Shown: positions 9,285 to 19,500 of the stretch, piece by piece
Layout of the letters: every line of letters begins with the position of its first letter
Position numbering within the stretch: the stretch's first letter is position 1
Assembly (NCBI GenBank): GCA_023391285.1
Contig: JAEWBF010000131.1
Location: 1-64,000 of the forward strand
Source of the DNA: Verrucomicrobiota bacterium
GTDB taxonomy: Bacteria; Verrucomicrobiota; Verrucomicrobiia; Opitutales; Opitutaceae
Length of the DNA stretch: 64,000 nucleotides
Direction of reading: 5' to 3'
Made by a program: the position numbers and the translations under genes
Notes under the pieces: model-generated
What the model was told of the DNA's origin: nothing
Databases searched by the model: none
Seen by the model: only the letters and a program-made list of their open reading frames with translations

Positions 9285-9456
9285 GGATCGAAAATGGCGT
9301 CGAACCAGACGGGCCCAGTGCAAGCGTTGCGGTGCCCAGGGGCGGGGCACTCGGCCAGGGCGGCGGTGATGCTGGGGCGGCTCGCCACCGAAGCGAGAAA
9401 CCACGAACAGGCACACCTAGTTGCGCGGGGGTGCGACGTGGAGCAATGGCCAGCGT

Positions 9457-11694
9457 TCATGGGAAAAATTGTCTTTTGAAGGAGAAGAACGTGGAGCAGA
9501 GCGTTGCGGCGCCGAGGAGAAGTGCGAGCGAGGCGACGGTGCGGTGGGTCGATTCGGCGCGTTCGGCGCGGAGGCGGGCGCGCCAGCGGTCGCCGAACGT
9601 GGGGTCGTCGGTTTGGGCGGGGCGGGCGATGCCGAGCCAACCGTTGGGACCGTCGAGGCCGTCGTAGAGGAAGAGGGCGGCGGTGGACCCGCGGTGGGCG
9701 GACGTGTCGATCGACCAGACATTCCAGGCGGCGCCGGGATTGGGGCCGGGACAGGATTCCCACGTTTCGGCACCGGTGTTGGGATCCAGAAAACGGATAC
9801 GCAGGCCGTTGCCGGGGAAGGAAGGATGGCCGGTGAAAGGAACGAAGAGGCGATCGGAGCGGATGGGGAACGGGAGGGAGCGAATGATGCCCTGGAAATC
9901 GGGTTTAATTTTCAGACGCGTGCCATACCAGTGCAGCCGGGCTTCGGGCGGAAGGGTGTCGACCGCGCCGCGCGCGGCGACGCGATGGTGGAGGCCGCCG
10001 TCGTGACGTTCGAACTCGAGGTCGGCGAATGTGACGCTGTTTTCGAGGGGGGCGTAGGCGAGGCGGAGGCGGGTGGCCGAGTTGAAGATGAAGGCGTGGT
10101 GCCAGGAGAGCGCGAGGCCGGCTACGACGAGGAAGGCGGCAGCAAGCCACGCGAAAACCGTGCGGGGCGTGTGGGAGGTGGGATCGAGGGCGTCGAACTC
10201 GGAACGGATGCCGAGCCGCGGTGTTTGAAGCATGGATACGCCGAGAAGGAGCAGGCCGGCGAGGGCGAGCCAGGGGGCGGACGGAAGGAGAATCGCGGAA
10301 AGCCAGCCGAGACGGCCGTAGTCGGGGCGGGCGAGCGGCGAACCGGTTTCGGGCGGGAGGAGAGCTTGGAAGCTGGGATGGGAGAGGAGCGGCGGAAGTG
10401 ACGGCGGATAAGTGAAGAGCTCGTGTGGCGTGCCGGGATCGTTGAGGAGCGCGGAGGCGTCGGCGGTGGCGTAGAAATGCTGGAGACGCTCGAGATTGCG
10501 GCGGTTGATGTCGGGGCGGTGGAGGAGGTTGTAGCCGGCGTGGCTCTCGGTGGTTTCCCACCAAAAGCTTTTGAGCGGGGCGACGAGCCAGAAGAGGCCG
10601 AAAGCGGCGAGGGCGAGCCGCGGGAGTTTCGTGGGGAAAGCGAGGCCGAGGCGGAAGAGGCAGGCGGCGTTGAGGAGCCAGCCGAAGGAGAGGAAGTCGC
10701 AGTAGCGGGAAGCGAAGGTGAAGGTTTCGGCGGCGCGACCGTAACCGATCGCGGCGGCCTGCGCGCCCACCCAGAGGCCGCAGACGAGGATGAAGGCATC
10801 CGGAGATTGGATACGGCGCGCGGCGAGGCGGTGGATGGTCCAAACGAGCCATGGGGTGTAGACGACGAAAGCCCATGCGGGATGCGGAAGGGGCCAGGCG
10901 AGCTGGCGGAGGAAGACATCGAGAGCGAGTTCCCAGGAGTCGGCGCGCAGCGCGGCGGTGACGGTGATGGAAGGGAAGAAAGCGAAGAACGCGGCGATGA
11001 CGGCAATGGCGAAGCCGAGACCGGCAAGCGCGACGCGACGGTCGCCGTCGTGGCGCCACCAGCGCCACGCGAGCAGAACGGCGACGGCGGCGTGAGCGAG
11101 GATCGCGGAGTGTTGGGTGAAGAGGACGATGAGGCCGGCGAGGTGGCCGAGCCACCAGGCGAGAGTGAAGGTTCGCTGGGTGCAGACGGCGGCGAAATAG
11201 AGGAAGGAAAGGGCGATCTGAGAATAGACGAGGGACTGGATGCCCCAGAGGGTGTTTTCCCAGGTGATCGGCAGCGCGAAGATTGCGCCGGTGAGAACGG
11301 CGAAGGCGGCGCGGGACCAGCCGCGAAGAGCGGGGAGAATGAGGCGGAGGAAGAGCGCGACGCAGCCGGCGAGGAGCAGGGCGTTGAAGGTGGTTTCAAC
11401 CAGGTTGTTCCACTGGCCGTTGAGGCGCAGGAGAGCGAACGAGAGCGCGCGGGTGAGGACGGGCCAGTGGTCGTTGAGCGGCGTGAAGAAGTGTCCGAGG
11501 GAGAGTTCGCCGTTGGCCCACGGGCCGAGCAGATCGAAGCCGGTCGCCTGCCACTGGTCGCGGAAGGGCAGGACGGTGCCGTAAGCGCGGATGAGTCCGA
11601 GATGGCCGGCGAGGGCGAAGAGAGCGCCGGCCAAGGCGGCGGCGGCGATGCCGCGGAGCGCAGGCGATTTTATTGAATCACCACGTCGGCCCAT
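9457..11694 (-). CDS. Large polytopic membrane protein, envelope glycan cluster
   Basis: This 745-residue membrane protein has at least ten predicted helices and two extracytoplasmic parts. The first outer loop (FRDQWQATGFDLL, followed by SLGHFFTPLNDHWP) carries conserved acidic and aromatic residues, as in GT-C-type or polymer-handling membrane proteins. A soluble region (about 545-705) is predicted beta-rich and ends before a C-terminal helix (TVASLALLLGAATL). It does not clearly carry the DRG-Q/DW module, though a distant DGLDGPNGWLG segment is present. Its start overlaps the 3' end of the upstream gene by 25 bp, so the genes are co-transcribed. I do not recognise a named family. Glycosyltransferase or polymerase-like activity is only inferred from context. 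Confidence 0.7.
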   Translation of the reverse strand: MGRRGDSIKSPALRGIAAAALAGALFALAGHLGLIRAYGTVLPFRDQWQATGFDLLGPWANGELSLGHFFTPLNDHWPVLTRALSFALLRLNGQWNNLVETTFNALLLAGCVALFLRLILPALRGWSRAAFAVLTGAIFALPITWENTLWGIQSLVYSQIALSFLYFAAVCTQRTFTLAWWLGHLAGLIVLFTQHSAILAHAAVAVLLAWRWWRHDGDRRVALAGLGFAIAVIAAFFAFFPSITVTAALRADSWELALDVFLRQLAWPLPHPAWAFVVYTPWLVWTIHRLAARRIQSPDAFILVCGLWVGAQAAAIGYGRAAETFTFASRYCDFLSFGWLLNAACLFRLGLAFPTKLPRLALAAFGLFWLVAPLKSFWWETTESHAGYNLLHRPDINRRNLERLQHFYATADASALLNDPGTPHELFTYPPSLPPLLSHPSFQALLPPETGSPLARPDYGRLGWLSAILLPSAPWLALAGLLLLGVSMLQTPRLGIRSEFDALDPTSHTPRTVFAWLAAAFLVVAGLALSWHHAFIFNSATRLRLAYAPLENSVTFADLEFERHDGGLHHRVAARGAVDTLPPEARLHWYGTRLKIKPDFQGIIRSLPFPIRSDRLFVPFTGHPSFPGNGLRIRFLDPNTGAETWESCPGPNPGAAWNVWSIDTSAHRGSTAALFLYDGLDGPNGWLGIARPAQTDDPTFGDRWRARLRAERAESTHRTVASLALLLGAATLCSTFFSFKRQFFP

Positions 11695-14069
11695 GCGGTC
11701 CAGTCCCAGGAGTGTTCGTTGGCCGGACCGGCGGTGATTTCGAGGAGAAGTTGTCCGCCGGCGGGAAGGTTGGAGAGATCGACGTCGAAACGTTGCAGGC
11801 CGCGATCGTCGGGATCCTGCACGGGGCGGATGGCGCGGGAGAAAAGCGTGCGACGTTCGCCGTCGGGGGCAGCCCAGATGATGCGGTATTCGGCGCCGTC
11901 GGTGTTGCCGCCGTCGAGATAGGCGCCGGGAACGTATCCAAAAAAGCCCTCCGCGCGGGTGGCGCCGGGTGGCGGCGTGAAGACCATGAGGCTGGGCGCG
12001 TGCATGACGAGCGCCTGGCGTCCGTCGATGACCTGTTCGGACGGAGGCGTGAAGGCAGCGGTTTCGTCGGGGATGAGCGAGAACATGGAGAATTTCGCGC
12101 GCTCGAGCTGCTGATCGTATTCGGGCTTCGCTTTCGATGGCGTGACGGCCGAGAACGTGAACGACGCGGCGTCGGCGAAGTAGCGGCGGTCGGAGGAATC
12201 GACGTCGACGGTGACGCTGCGGACCCAGCGTTGGGGTTCGCCGCCTTGGGACTCGAGGTAGGAGGCGATGTCGGTGACGAGCGGGTTGAGTTGGAAACCG
12301 CCGCGGGCGGCCTTGATGGGGAGGCGATAGGTTTCGGTTTTGTTGTCGGAGTCGGTGACTTGGAGATGAACGAGCGGCGGCTTGTAGAGGAAGTTGCGGG
12401 CGCGGCCGAGGAGGGAGGGGGAGAGATCGACTTGGAACCAGAGCGGTTTGTTTTCGAGATCGCCGAGCGTGTAAGTTTGGCCGACGGGCACGGAGACGCG
12501 GGTGAGCGGGCGCGGTTCGAGTTGTTCGGCGGGTGGAGGATTGGGGCGGCGGCGCCAGAGTTGGTAACCGTGCTCCTCGAGGACGAAGCGATAGTAGTGT
12601 GGGAAGAGGCGGAGGAGGTCGGCGTCGTCGAGCAGCAGCGGACGCTCGTCGATCGTCTGGAGTTTGAGGAGCGCGTATTCAGAAGCTCGAGACGAAGCGA
12701 GCCAGTCGGCATTGAGCCGGTTGAGGTGCGGGGTGTAGGCCGAGTAACTCTGGAAGACGGGGCGTGGGGTGTAGTTGAACTTGTTGAAGAGGGCGATGCC
12801 CTGTTCGAAGCCGAGGACATCGATGGAGGCGTCGCCGATCATGCGCGCGGTTTTGGGGAGCGCGGCTTTCTCGCGTTCGGCGGCGAGCTGGTTGTCGAGG
12901 TGCTGGCGGGCGGCGCGGAGGTCCGAGACCGCCTGGAGATTACGGACGAGTTTTTCGTTGGCGATGTTGCCGGCCCACTGGAGGACGGGCGGAAGGGTAT
13001 TGTAGATGCCGACGAGGCCGAGGAGGGCGGCGGGAACAAGGAGGGCGCGGGCGATCCAGCGGGATTCGCCGGTTTCGTGAAAGAGCGCGGGGAAAGCGAG
13101 GCAGACCAGGAGTGCGCAGTAGAAGAAACCGAGCATGTGGCCGTCGGCGCGGACGAAGCCGTGTTTCCAGTTGAGGTAGAGAAAAGCGCCGAGGATGAGG
13201 AAGGAGGCGATGGAGCGGACGCGGTCGGGTTGAGTGCGGAGATGCCAGGCGAGATAGCCGAGGAGCAGGGCGATCATCAGGAGGGCTTTCCAGAAAGGAG
13301 CGAAGGGCGTGGGGAGTCCCATGGTCGCTTGGTAGCCGGAGCTGACGTCGAGCGAGTTGAAGAAGTAGGGAATCAGCGCGGAGATCGGCTGCTGGCAGGC
13401 GGACCAGATGAGGATGAACGTGAAGGAGAAGATTCCGAGGAAGAGCCAGGCGGCGAGATTGCGGCGACGGACGAAGGCGAACGCGGCGACGACGGCGACG
13501 ACGAAGCCGGCGAGCATGAGGTTGGTGAACTTGATCGCGGCGAGGAACGCGAAGAAGAGCGCGGGGGCGACGACGGCAAGCGGGCGATCGGAGGCGGAGA
13601 GTTTGTCGATCAGGCTCCAACTGAGGAGCACGATGAGCATCGTGTGCAGGGCATCCTCGTAGCCCACGCCAAAGAGAATGAAGAAGGCGAGGAAGCAGAA
13701 CCGCGAGAGGCCGGCGAGGCCGCGGCTGAGGCGAAGCACGACGGTGGCGGTGACGACGGCGAGGAAAAGTTGCCAGAGGATGAGAGGCCAGAAGTAGTCG
13801 CCGGTATAAGTGCGGCCGAGGAGGAAGCCGAGCGGGCCGTAGGTGAAGACAACGTCGCGGCCGAAGGCGAAGCCGTGGTCGAGGAAGTAGCTGAGCGCCA
13901 TCCGCCAGGAAGCGTCGAGCTGGAGCTCGGGCGGTTTCGGCAGGCTGAACGTGACGAGCACGAGCAAAAGCCAGAGCAGGAGCTCGCTCAAGCGGCGGGA
14001 GAAGAGCGAAGGCGTGGGCGCGTCGGGTGAAGCGGGAGAGGCAGCTGAAACGGCGGCGGTTTCGGACAT
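11670..14069 (-). CDS. Polytopic membrane protein with C-terminal DRG-Q/DW module
   Basis: This 799-residue protein has a hydrophobic first half (about 30-365, ten or more helices) and a large soluble second half. Its outer loop reads DASWRMALSYFLDHG then GRDVVFTYGPLGFLLG. That pattern marks a family of uncharacterised bacterial membrane proteins that I believe to be GT-C-like. Residues 380-640 form a mixed soluble domain. The last 90 residues are the shared module, with TDGAEYRIIW, DDRGLQRFDVDLSNLP and GPANEHSWDWTAWADV. The ATG at 14069 is followed by a short charged cytoplasmic tail before the first helix, which supports the start. It lies in the middle of the minus-strand glycan operon. 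Sugar specificity is unknown. Confidence 0.75.
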   Translation of the reverse strand: MSETAAVSAASPASPDAPTPSLFSRRLSELLLWLLLVLVTFSLPKPPELQLDASWRMALSYFLDHGFAFGRDVVFTYGPLGFLLGRTYTGDYFWPLILWQLFLAVVTATVVLRLSRGLAGLSRFCFLAFFILFGVGYEDALHTMLIVLLSWSLIDKLSASDRPLAVVAPALFFAFLAAIKFTNLMLAGFVVAVVAAFAFVRRRNLAAWLFLGIFSFTFILIWSACQQPISALIPYFFNSLDVSSGYQATMGLPTPFAPFWKALLMIALLLGYLAWHLRTQPDRVRSIASFLILGAFLYLNWKHGFVRADGHMLGFFYCALLVCLAFPALFHETGESRWIARALLVPAALLGLVGIYNTLPPVLQWAGNIANEKLVRNLQAVSDLRAARQHLDNQLAAEREKAALPKTARMIGDASIDVLGFEQGIALFNKFNYTPRPVFQSYSAYTPHLNRLNADWLASSRASEYALLKLQTIDERPLLLDDADLLRLFPHYYRFVLEEHGYQLWRRRPNPPPAEQLEPRPLTRVSVPVGQTYTLGDLENKPLWFQVDLSPSLLGRARNFLYKPPLVHLQVTDSDNKTETYRLPIKAARGGFQLNPLVTDIASYLESQGGEPQRWVRSVTVDVDSSDRRYFADAASFTFSAVTPSKAKPEYDQQLERAKFSMFSLIPDETAAFTPPSEQVIDGRQALVMHAPSLMVFTPPPGATRAEGFFGYVPGAYLDGGNTDGAEYRIIWAAPDGERRTLFSRAIRPVQDPDDRGLQRFDVDLSNLPAGGQLLLEITAGPANEHSWDWTAWADVVIQ

Positions 14070-14153
14070 GAGAATGGGAGGCGCGGTGATAGGGGCCGGC
14101 GGGCGGCGGGGCGAATTGTTTTTGGAGTCGCCGAAGCTGAGTCCGAGAATCGA

Positions 14154-16541
14154 TTAGGGGGCGGTTTCGAGGGTGACGTCGGACCAGAAAGTCCAATCGC
14201 TCGACGGATTACCGTCGGGACCGGGGGCGATCTCGAGTTCGAGGATAGCGCCGGGGGTGTGGGGAGGGAGAGGAAGCGCGAAGGTTTGGACGGGGCGGTC
14301 GGCGGGTTCGACGGCGGGGCGCAGATGACGATCGAGAAGGGTCTGGCGGGCCCCGTCGGGGGTGATTACGCGGATGATGAATTGGGCGCCGTCGGAGGGG
14401 GCGTTGTTGTCGGGGGCGTAGGCGCCCGGCGGAAGACCGAAGCTGCCGCGGAGAATGCGGGCGTCGGGCGGAAGATCGTAGCGGACGAGAGAAGGCGCAT
14501 GGAGTGAGAAGACGCGCTGACCCTCGTCGGTGGTGGCGCCGGGATTCAGGAGCGCGCGCGCGCCGGTCGCGGGGTGACGACCGGAGATGCGTGCGAGCGA
14601 AAGATCGGCGAGGAGTTCGGGTGTGGTGAGAAGATCCATGACGGAGATTGTTTTCTCGGAACTACGGGTGACGGAGCCGTCGGACCACGTGGCAACGGCT
14701 TGAAGCGTGTGGGTTGGCGCGGTCGACGGGTCGAAGGGGACATCGACGCGGAACGTCATGGAGTGGGACGCGGGAAATTCGACGGCGGCGAATTCGGTGC
14801 CGTCGAGGAGGAGGGCGAGGCGTTGGGCGTCGGCGCCGTGTTCCTGAAAGATGCCGGCGGTGAAAGCGGAGGAGCCGCGGCCAACGGAGTTGGGGCCGTG
14901 GAGGGAGGGAGCAGGGCGGTTGGCGGCGAGAGCGGCGTTGGCGGGGGTGGCGAGCGGCGCGGCGCGGCGCATGAAGAGGCGGAAGCCTTGGGCGGAGTAG
15001 CGTTCGGGGTCGATTTCGACGTAGTGTTCGACGATGAAGGAGTTGAGCGCGGGAAATTTCCGCGGCGGATATTTGGCGAAGCTACGATGCGGGCCGGCGC
15101 TGCAGTCGACGATGAAGAGCGGGGCAGTGCGGTGGAGATCGGCGAGGAGGTTTTCCATCGCGCCGGGGACGATGGCGTAGGAGGTGTCGACGGCGGGATC
15201 GAGATTCGTCCATGGGACCAGTCCGGTTTGGAATGTGCAGAAAAGGTAGCGCGAGGCCGGAGCGCGGTCGGTGAAGAGATGGATGTCGGCGTTGAAGCCC
15301 CAGACGAAGAGGCGATCGCTGGGGGCGCTGTGACGTCGGATAAAATCGGATACGGGGAGGGCGGGATCGGCGGGCGGAGGAGCAACTTTGCGAGCGGAGA
15401 GCGGTTTCAGGAAGAGCGTGAGGGCGAAAACAGCGAGCAGCGCGGCGGAGGTGAAACGAACGACTGGAGGGAGACGAACCGACCAAAGGCCGGGGACCCA
15501 CGCGGCGATCCAGGCGAACGCTGGCAGGCACTGAATGAAATAATGGTCGAAGCTGCGACCGCCGGCCATGGCAGCTGCGAGCGAGGTGCCGCACCAGAGG
15601 AAGAGATAGATTTCCCAGGAGCGAGTGGCGGCGAGGGCGGGCGAGGGGCGGAGTTGCGCGAGGCGAAGGCCGACGACGGCGGCGGCAAGAACGCCCGAGG
15701 CGAAAACGAAGGGATAGTGGAGGAGGAGTTTTTGGAGGAACAGGAGCGGCGAGAGGAGTCGATCGACCCACGACGTTTCGGGGGCGTAGTAACGCGTGTT
15801 GTAAATCCAGGTATAGAATGCGGCGTCGTCCCAAGCGCCGGCGGTGAAGAAAAACAGGGCGACTGGCAGCACGATGGCGGCGAAGCCGAGGAGCAGGCCG
15901 GCGGCGGTGCGAAGGAGAAGACGGAGTGAGACGCTGCGGAAAAGGGCGAGGTAGAGGAGTGTGCCGAAGGGGGCGGCGAGTTCGACGAGCGCGGGTTGTT
16001 TCGAAAGAAAGGCGAGGGCGAAGAGCGTGCCGGTGGCGACACTGCGGCGAAAAGAGGGCGTCGGCGCAGGCGCAGAGAGGAAGCACGCGGCTGCGGCGGT
16101 CGTGAAAAGGATCAGGAACCACTCGGTGTGGGCGGCATACGCGTCAGTGGGCTCGAGAAGAAAGCAGGCGAGCGCAGAGAAAATGGAGGCCGACCAAAGG
16201 CCGGTGGCGGTGTTGCGAGTGCGGCGGACAAGGAGGAAGAGAAGGAATGCGGTCGCGGCGATCAGAGCTGCCGTGAGGACGTGCAGGGCGGTGGTGCTGA
16301 CACCGGTGAAGACGAAGAGCGCGGCGGCGGCGTAGTAGCTGAGCGGCGTGCGGTGATCGACGACGTCGCGGTAAAGGACATCGCCGTCGAGGATCATGCG
16401 GCCGGCGACGGCGAGATTGGCTTCGTCGATGTTCCAGACGGGCACGCTGAACGTGGGTGCGCGCAGCCAGAAAATCCACACGGTGAGGAGCGCGGCGACG
16501 GCGAGCGCGAAGAGCGTGGAACGGCGAAGGCGTGACGTCAT
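14154..16541 (-). CDS. GT39/ArnT-like membrane glycosyltransferase, single module
   Basis: This 795-residue protein is the smallest member of the subfamily that includes the four giant neighbours. The first outer loop WNIDEANLAVAGRMI contains the acidic pair typical of GT39/ArnT-type transferases, and VDHRTPLSYYAAA follows. FDHYFIQCLPAFAW lies in a late membrane segment. A soluble domain begins near residue 400 with DRLFVWGFNADIHLF and TGLVPWTNLDPAVD, shared with the giants. One DRG-Q/DW-type module closes the protein from about residue 684. Here the DRG is DRPVQ, and the end reads SSDWTFWSDV. Its ATG overlaps the upstream gene's stop (16538-16541). Transfer of a polyprenyl-linked sugar in the periplasm is the likely reaction, inferred from fold and loop only. 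Confidence 0.8.
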   Translation of the reverse strand: MTSRLRRSTLFALAVAALLTVWIFWLRAPTFSVPVWNIDEANLAVAGRMILDGDVLYRDVVDHRTPLSYYAAAALFVFTGVSTTALHVLTAALIAATAFLLFLLVRRTRNTATGLWSASIFSALACFLLEPTDAYAAHTEWFLILFTTAAAACFLSAPAPTPSFRRSVATGTLFALAFLSKQPALVELAAPFGTLLYLALFRSVSLRLLLRTAAGLLLGFAAIVLPVALFFFTAGAWDDAAFYTWIYNTRYYAPETSWVDRLLSPLLFLQKLLLHYPFVFASGVLAAAVVGLRLAQLRPSPALAATRSWEIYLFLWCGTSLAAAMAGGRSFDHYFIQCLPAFAWIAAWVPGLWSVRLPPVVRFTSAALLAVFALTLFLKPLSARKVAPPPADPALPVSDFIRRHSAPSDRLFVWGFNADIHLFTDRAPASRYLFCTFQTGLVPWTNLDPAVDTSYAIVPGAMENLLADLHRTAPLFIVDCSAGPHRSFAKYPPRKFPALNSFIVEHYVEIDPERYSAQGFRLFMRRAAPLATPANAALAANRPAPSLHGPNSVGRGSSAFTAGIFQEHGADAQRLALLLDGTEFAAVEFPASHSMTFRVDVPFDPSTAPTHTLQAVATWSDGSVTRSSEKTISVMDLLTTPELLADLSLARISGRHPATGARALLNPGATTDEGQRVFSLHAPSLVRYDLPPDARILRGSFGLPPGAYAPDNNAPSDGAQFIIRVITPDGARQTLLDRHLRPAVEPADRPVQTFALPLPPHTPGAILELEIAPGPDGNPSSDWTFWSDVTLETAP

Positions 16542-19500
16542 GGCGGGGAGGGCGTAACGGTTTCCCCGGTGAAGTCAGTCCAGTAAGACCAGTCGTAACC
16601 GGTGTCGTTGTGCGGCCCGGGATGGAGATAGAAGACGAGACGGCCGGGACGACCGGGGGTGACGATGCGGGCTTTTTGCGGGCCGCGATCGGCGGGGTTG
16701 TTGAACGGATCGAGGGTGCGCGCGAAAAGTTCGATGGGTTGCTCGGAGTCGTCGCGGAATTCGACGAAGACGTGAATGCCGTTGCTGCGCGGGGAGCCGT
16801 CGTCGTTGCGATAGGCGGCTTCTTCGAGGCCGAAGCCGAAGTCGACGGCGTGGAGGTCTCCGGGGCATGGATACACGACGAAGCCGGGAGCGTGCGCGAT
16901 CCAGCGGCCGTTGACCTGGGTGCGGATGGGCTCGCCGTTCGCAGTGGTGCTTTCGGTCGGGACGAGAATGCGATCCGGCGAGAGGACCAGATCGGGACCG
17001 GGACCCTGGGCGCGCAGCGGATGAACGTAGACGGGAGGGGGTGATGCGTCGGGGGACGTTGCTCCGAATTTGATCTCGATTGTGCCCGGAGCGGCGTGGG
17101 GAAGCGCGACGCGCGAGGACTGGCGTTGGCGATCTTCGGCGCGGAGTTGGGATTCGAGGATGCGGGAGAAGAGGTTTTCGGAACGGCCGTCGGGGTGGAT
17201 GAAGTTTACTTCGACGGCGATGCTTCCGGTTGCCGTGGGAAGTTCGGTGATGCCGTAGTCGAGGACGAAGGATTCCACGTGCTGAGGACGTGGATACACG
17301 AGGCGCGCGGGCACGCGGGTGGTCCAACGTGAATCGGGCGCGGCAACGGAACTCCACGGGAAGGCGGAAGGCGATTCGGCGACGATCGGAGCGTGAGCGA
17401 GTCCGCGCACGTGGAAAGCGGGACCAGCGGCGGAGGCGCGGAGTTGTCCGATCCAAACGGACGGATTTGGAGCGGGCGGGTGTTGGGCAGGATCCCAGTT
17501 GAGTTGAAGGTGGCCGGGGCCGGGTGGCAGCGACGTGGTGAGTTGTTGGCGATCGTGGGAAAGCGGCGCGGCGAGGAGCGGGAGAGGCGACATTTGGCCG
17601 CTGGCATCGACGAAGAAGACTTCAGGCGCGGGGAGCGGGGCGGGCGGAGAGTTCGGGCGACGGCCGGGTGGCTGCCATTGGAAGGAAAGGACGGTGGCGG
17701 CGGCGGGCCGGGGAAATTCGAGGTGAAATGGATCGGTGGTCATCCAGCCCGTCGACGCACCCACGGGGGCGAAATGCCATGCAGCGGAAGAAGGCGATGA
17801 AGGGGAGAGGGGTTCGAGGCCGTATTCGAGGACGGGAGCGGGGCTGAAGAGGGGAGGATCGCGCGGGAGGCGCGGGGCGAGATCGAGCGCGGGGCTGGTT
17901 GAGTGGTGTTCGCCGAAATCGACGACGGCGTCGACGGTCGTTGGATGAGGCGTGGTGACGTCGGCGAGACGAAGGAAGAAGGTGGCTTCGGCCGGACGAT
18001 CGTTGGGGAGAAGGACGTGGCGAAGCGGTTGACCGGCGCGCCGAAGGGTGACGGAGGTGGCGGGGCGAGGAGAGCGGACGGTGATTTCGAGAAGATCGGG
18101 AGCGGACGGGATCGCGGCGGGGTGAAGCGTGATTTCGGGATCGACGGGAGTTTCGGACGAGAACGGTGCGCGGAGCGGGGCGAGGCGGCGGTAGAGCCGC
18201 ATCTGCAGCGGTTCGGCGAGGTGGCGATCGACCTCGGCGTAATGGGCGATCAGTTCGTCGCGAAGCGCGGGTTGCGCGAGCAGCGGGTATTTGACGTAGC
18301 CGCGCGTGATGGCCTCGAGAACGAGAGCGGGCGGTTCAGTGCGGTAGTCGGACCAGAAGGCGGACCAGGCGCCGGGCGCCACGGCATAGCGTGTGTCGAG
18401 GTTGTATTCGAGATTGGTCCAGGGGATGAGGCCCGAGAGGAAGTTGGCGTAGACGAAGCGCGTGGCGGGGAGGCGTTGGGAGAAGAAGTGGGCTTCGGGG
18501 AAGTAGCCCCAGACGAACAGGCGGTCGATGGGAGTGGAGTGGCGTTGAAGGAGCGTGCCGAGTTGGAGGTGGTGCGGGTCGTCTTTCGGTTCGAGGGTGG
18601 AAAGAGCGCGGTTGAGGTCGAAGGTGGTGACCAGGCCGAGCAAAACGAGGGCGATGACGGCGGCGACGCGGAGGGGCGGGCGTTGCGCGGACGTGCGCAG
18701 GATCTGGATACAGCGGGCGATGAGCCAGCCGGCGGCAAGGCTGACGCCGGGGAGGAGTTGAAGGGAGTAGTGGGCGAAATCGCGTCCGCTGAGTGCGCTC
18801 GCGATGAGGCCCGAAGCGGTCCAGCCGAGGAGGAGCAGGGCGAATGTCGGGGTGGGAGAGTGGGCGCGAGCGACATCGCGCGGCGCGCAAAACAGCAAGA
18901 GGAGGAGGGCGAGGAGCGCGGCGACGAAGAGTGCGGGCGCGTGAGTGAAACCGAGCGAGAAGGGTTGGAAGAGGGCAAACCAGCGAGTGAGCGGAGGGAT
19001 TTCGGGAACGTAGAGGGAGGTGTTGTAGCGCCAGGAGTAATACGCGAAGTCGTGAAGAGCGTTGTGTTGCCAAAAGTAAGCGGCGACGAGGACACCGGCG
19101 AACGCGAAGGCGGAGGCGATACCGCACCAAAGACGCACGAGGCCTGTGCGGAGCGCGGGTTCGCGCACGGCGAGAATGGCGGAGAGAACGAGTGCAACGC
19201 CGAGATCGAGAATGCCGGGTTGTTTGGAGAGGCAGCTGGCTATCCAAGCCAGGCCGATGGGGAGGCCGGCGAGAAAGCTGCCGTGGCGATGCGAATGAGC
19301 GAAGAGCCAGAAGCCGATGGCGGAGAAGAAAACCACGAACCATTCCGTGTGGGCGGCGAGCGATTCGGCGGAGCCGATGAAAACCGAAGAAAGGATGATA
19401 AATGTGATTGCGGCACAGGAGCCGGCGAGAGGGTCGCCCGTGTGGCGGCCGATGCTGCGAAGAAGGAACGCGACGACGCCGATGGAGAACGCGAGGGCGA

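Noticed and set aside
11673..14030. A 785-codon open frame on the plus strand opposite the membrane gene
   Set aside because: Glu/Gly/Ala-rich low-complexity translation with no hydrophobic pattern; the opposite strand has the conserved membrane protein with the DRG-Q/DW module.
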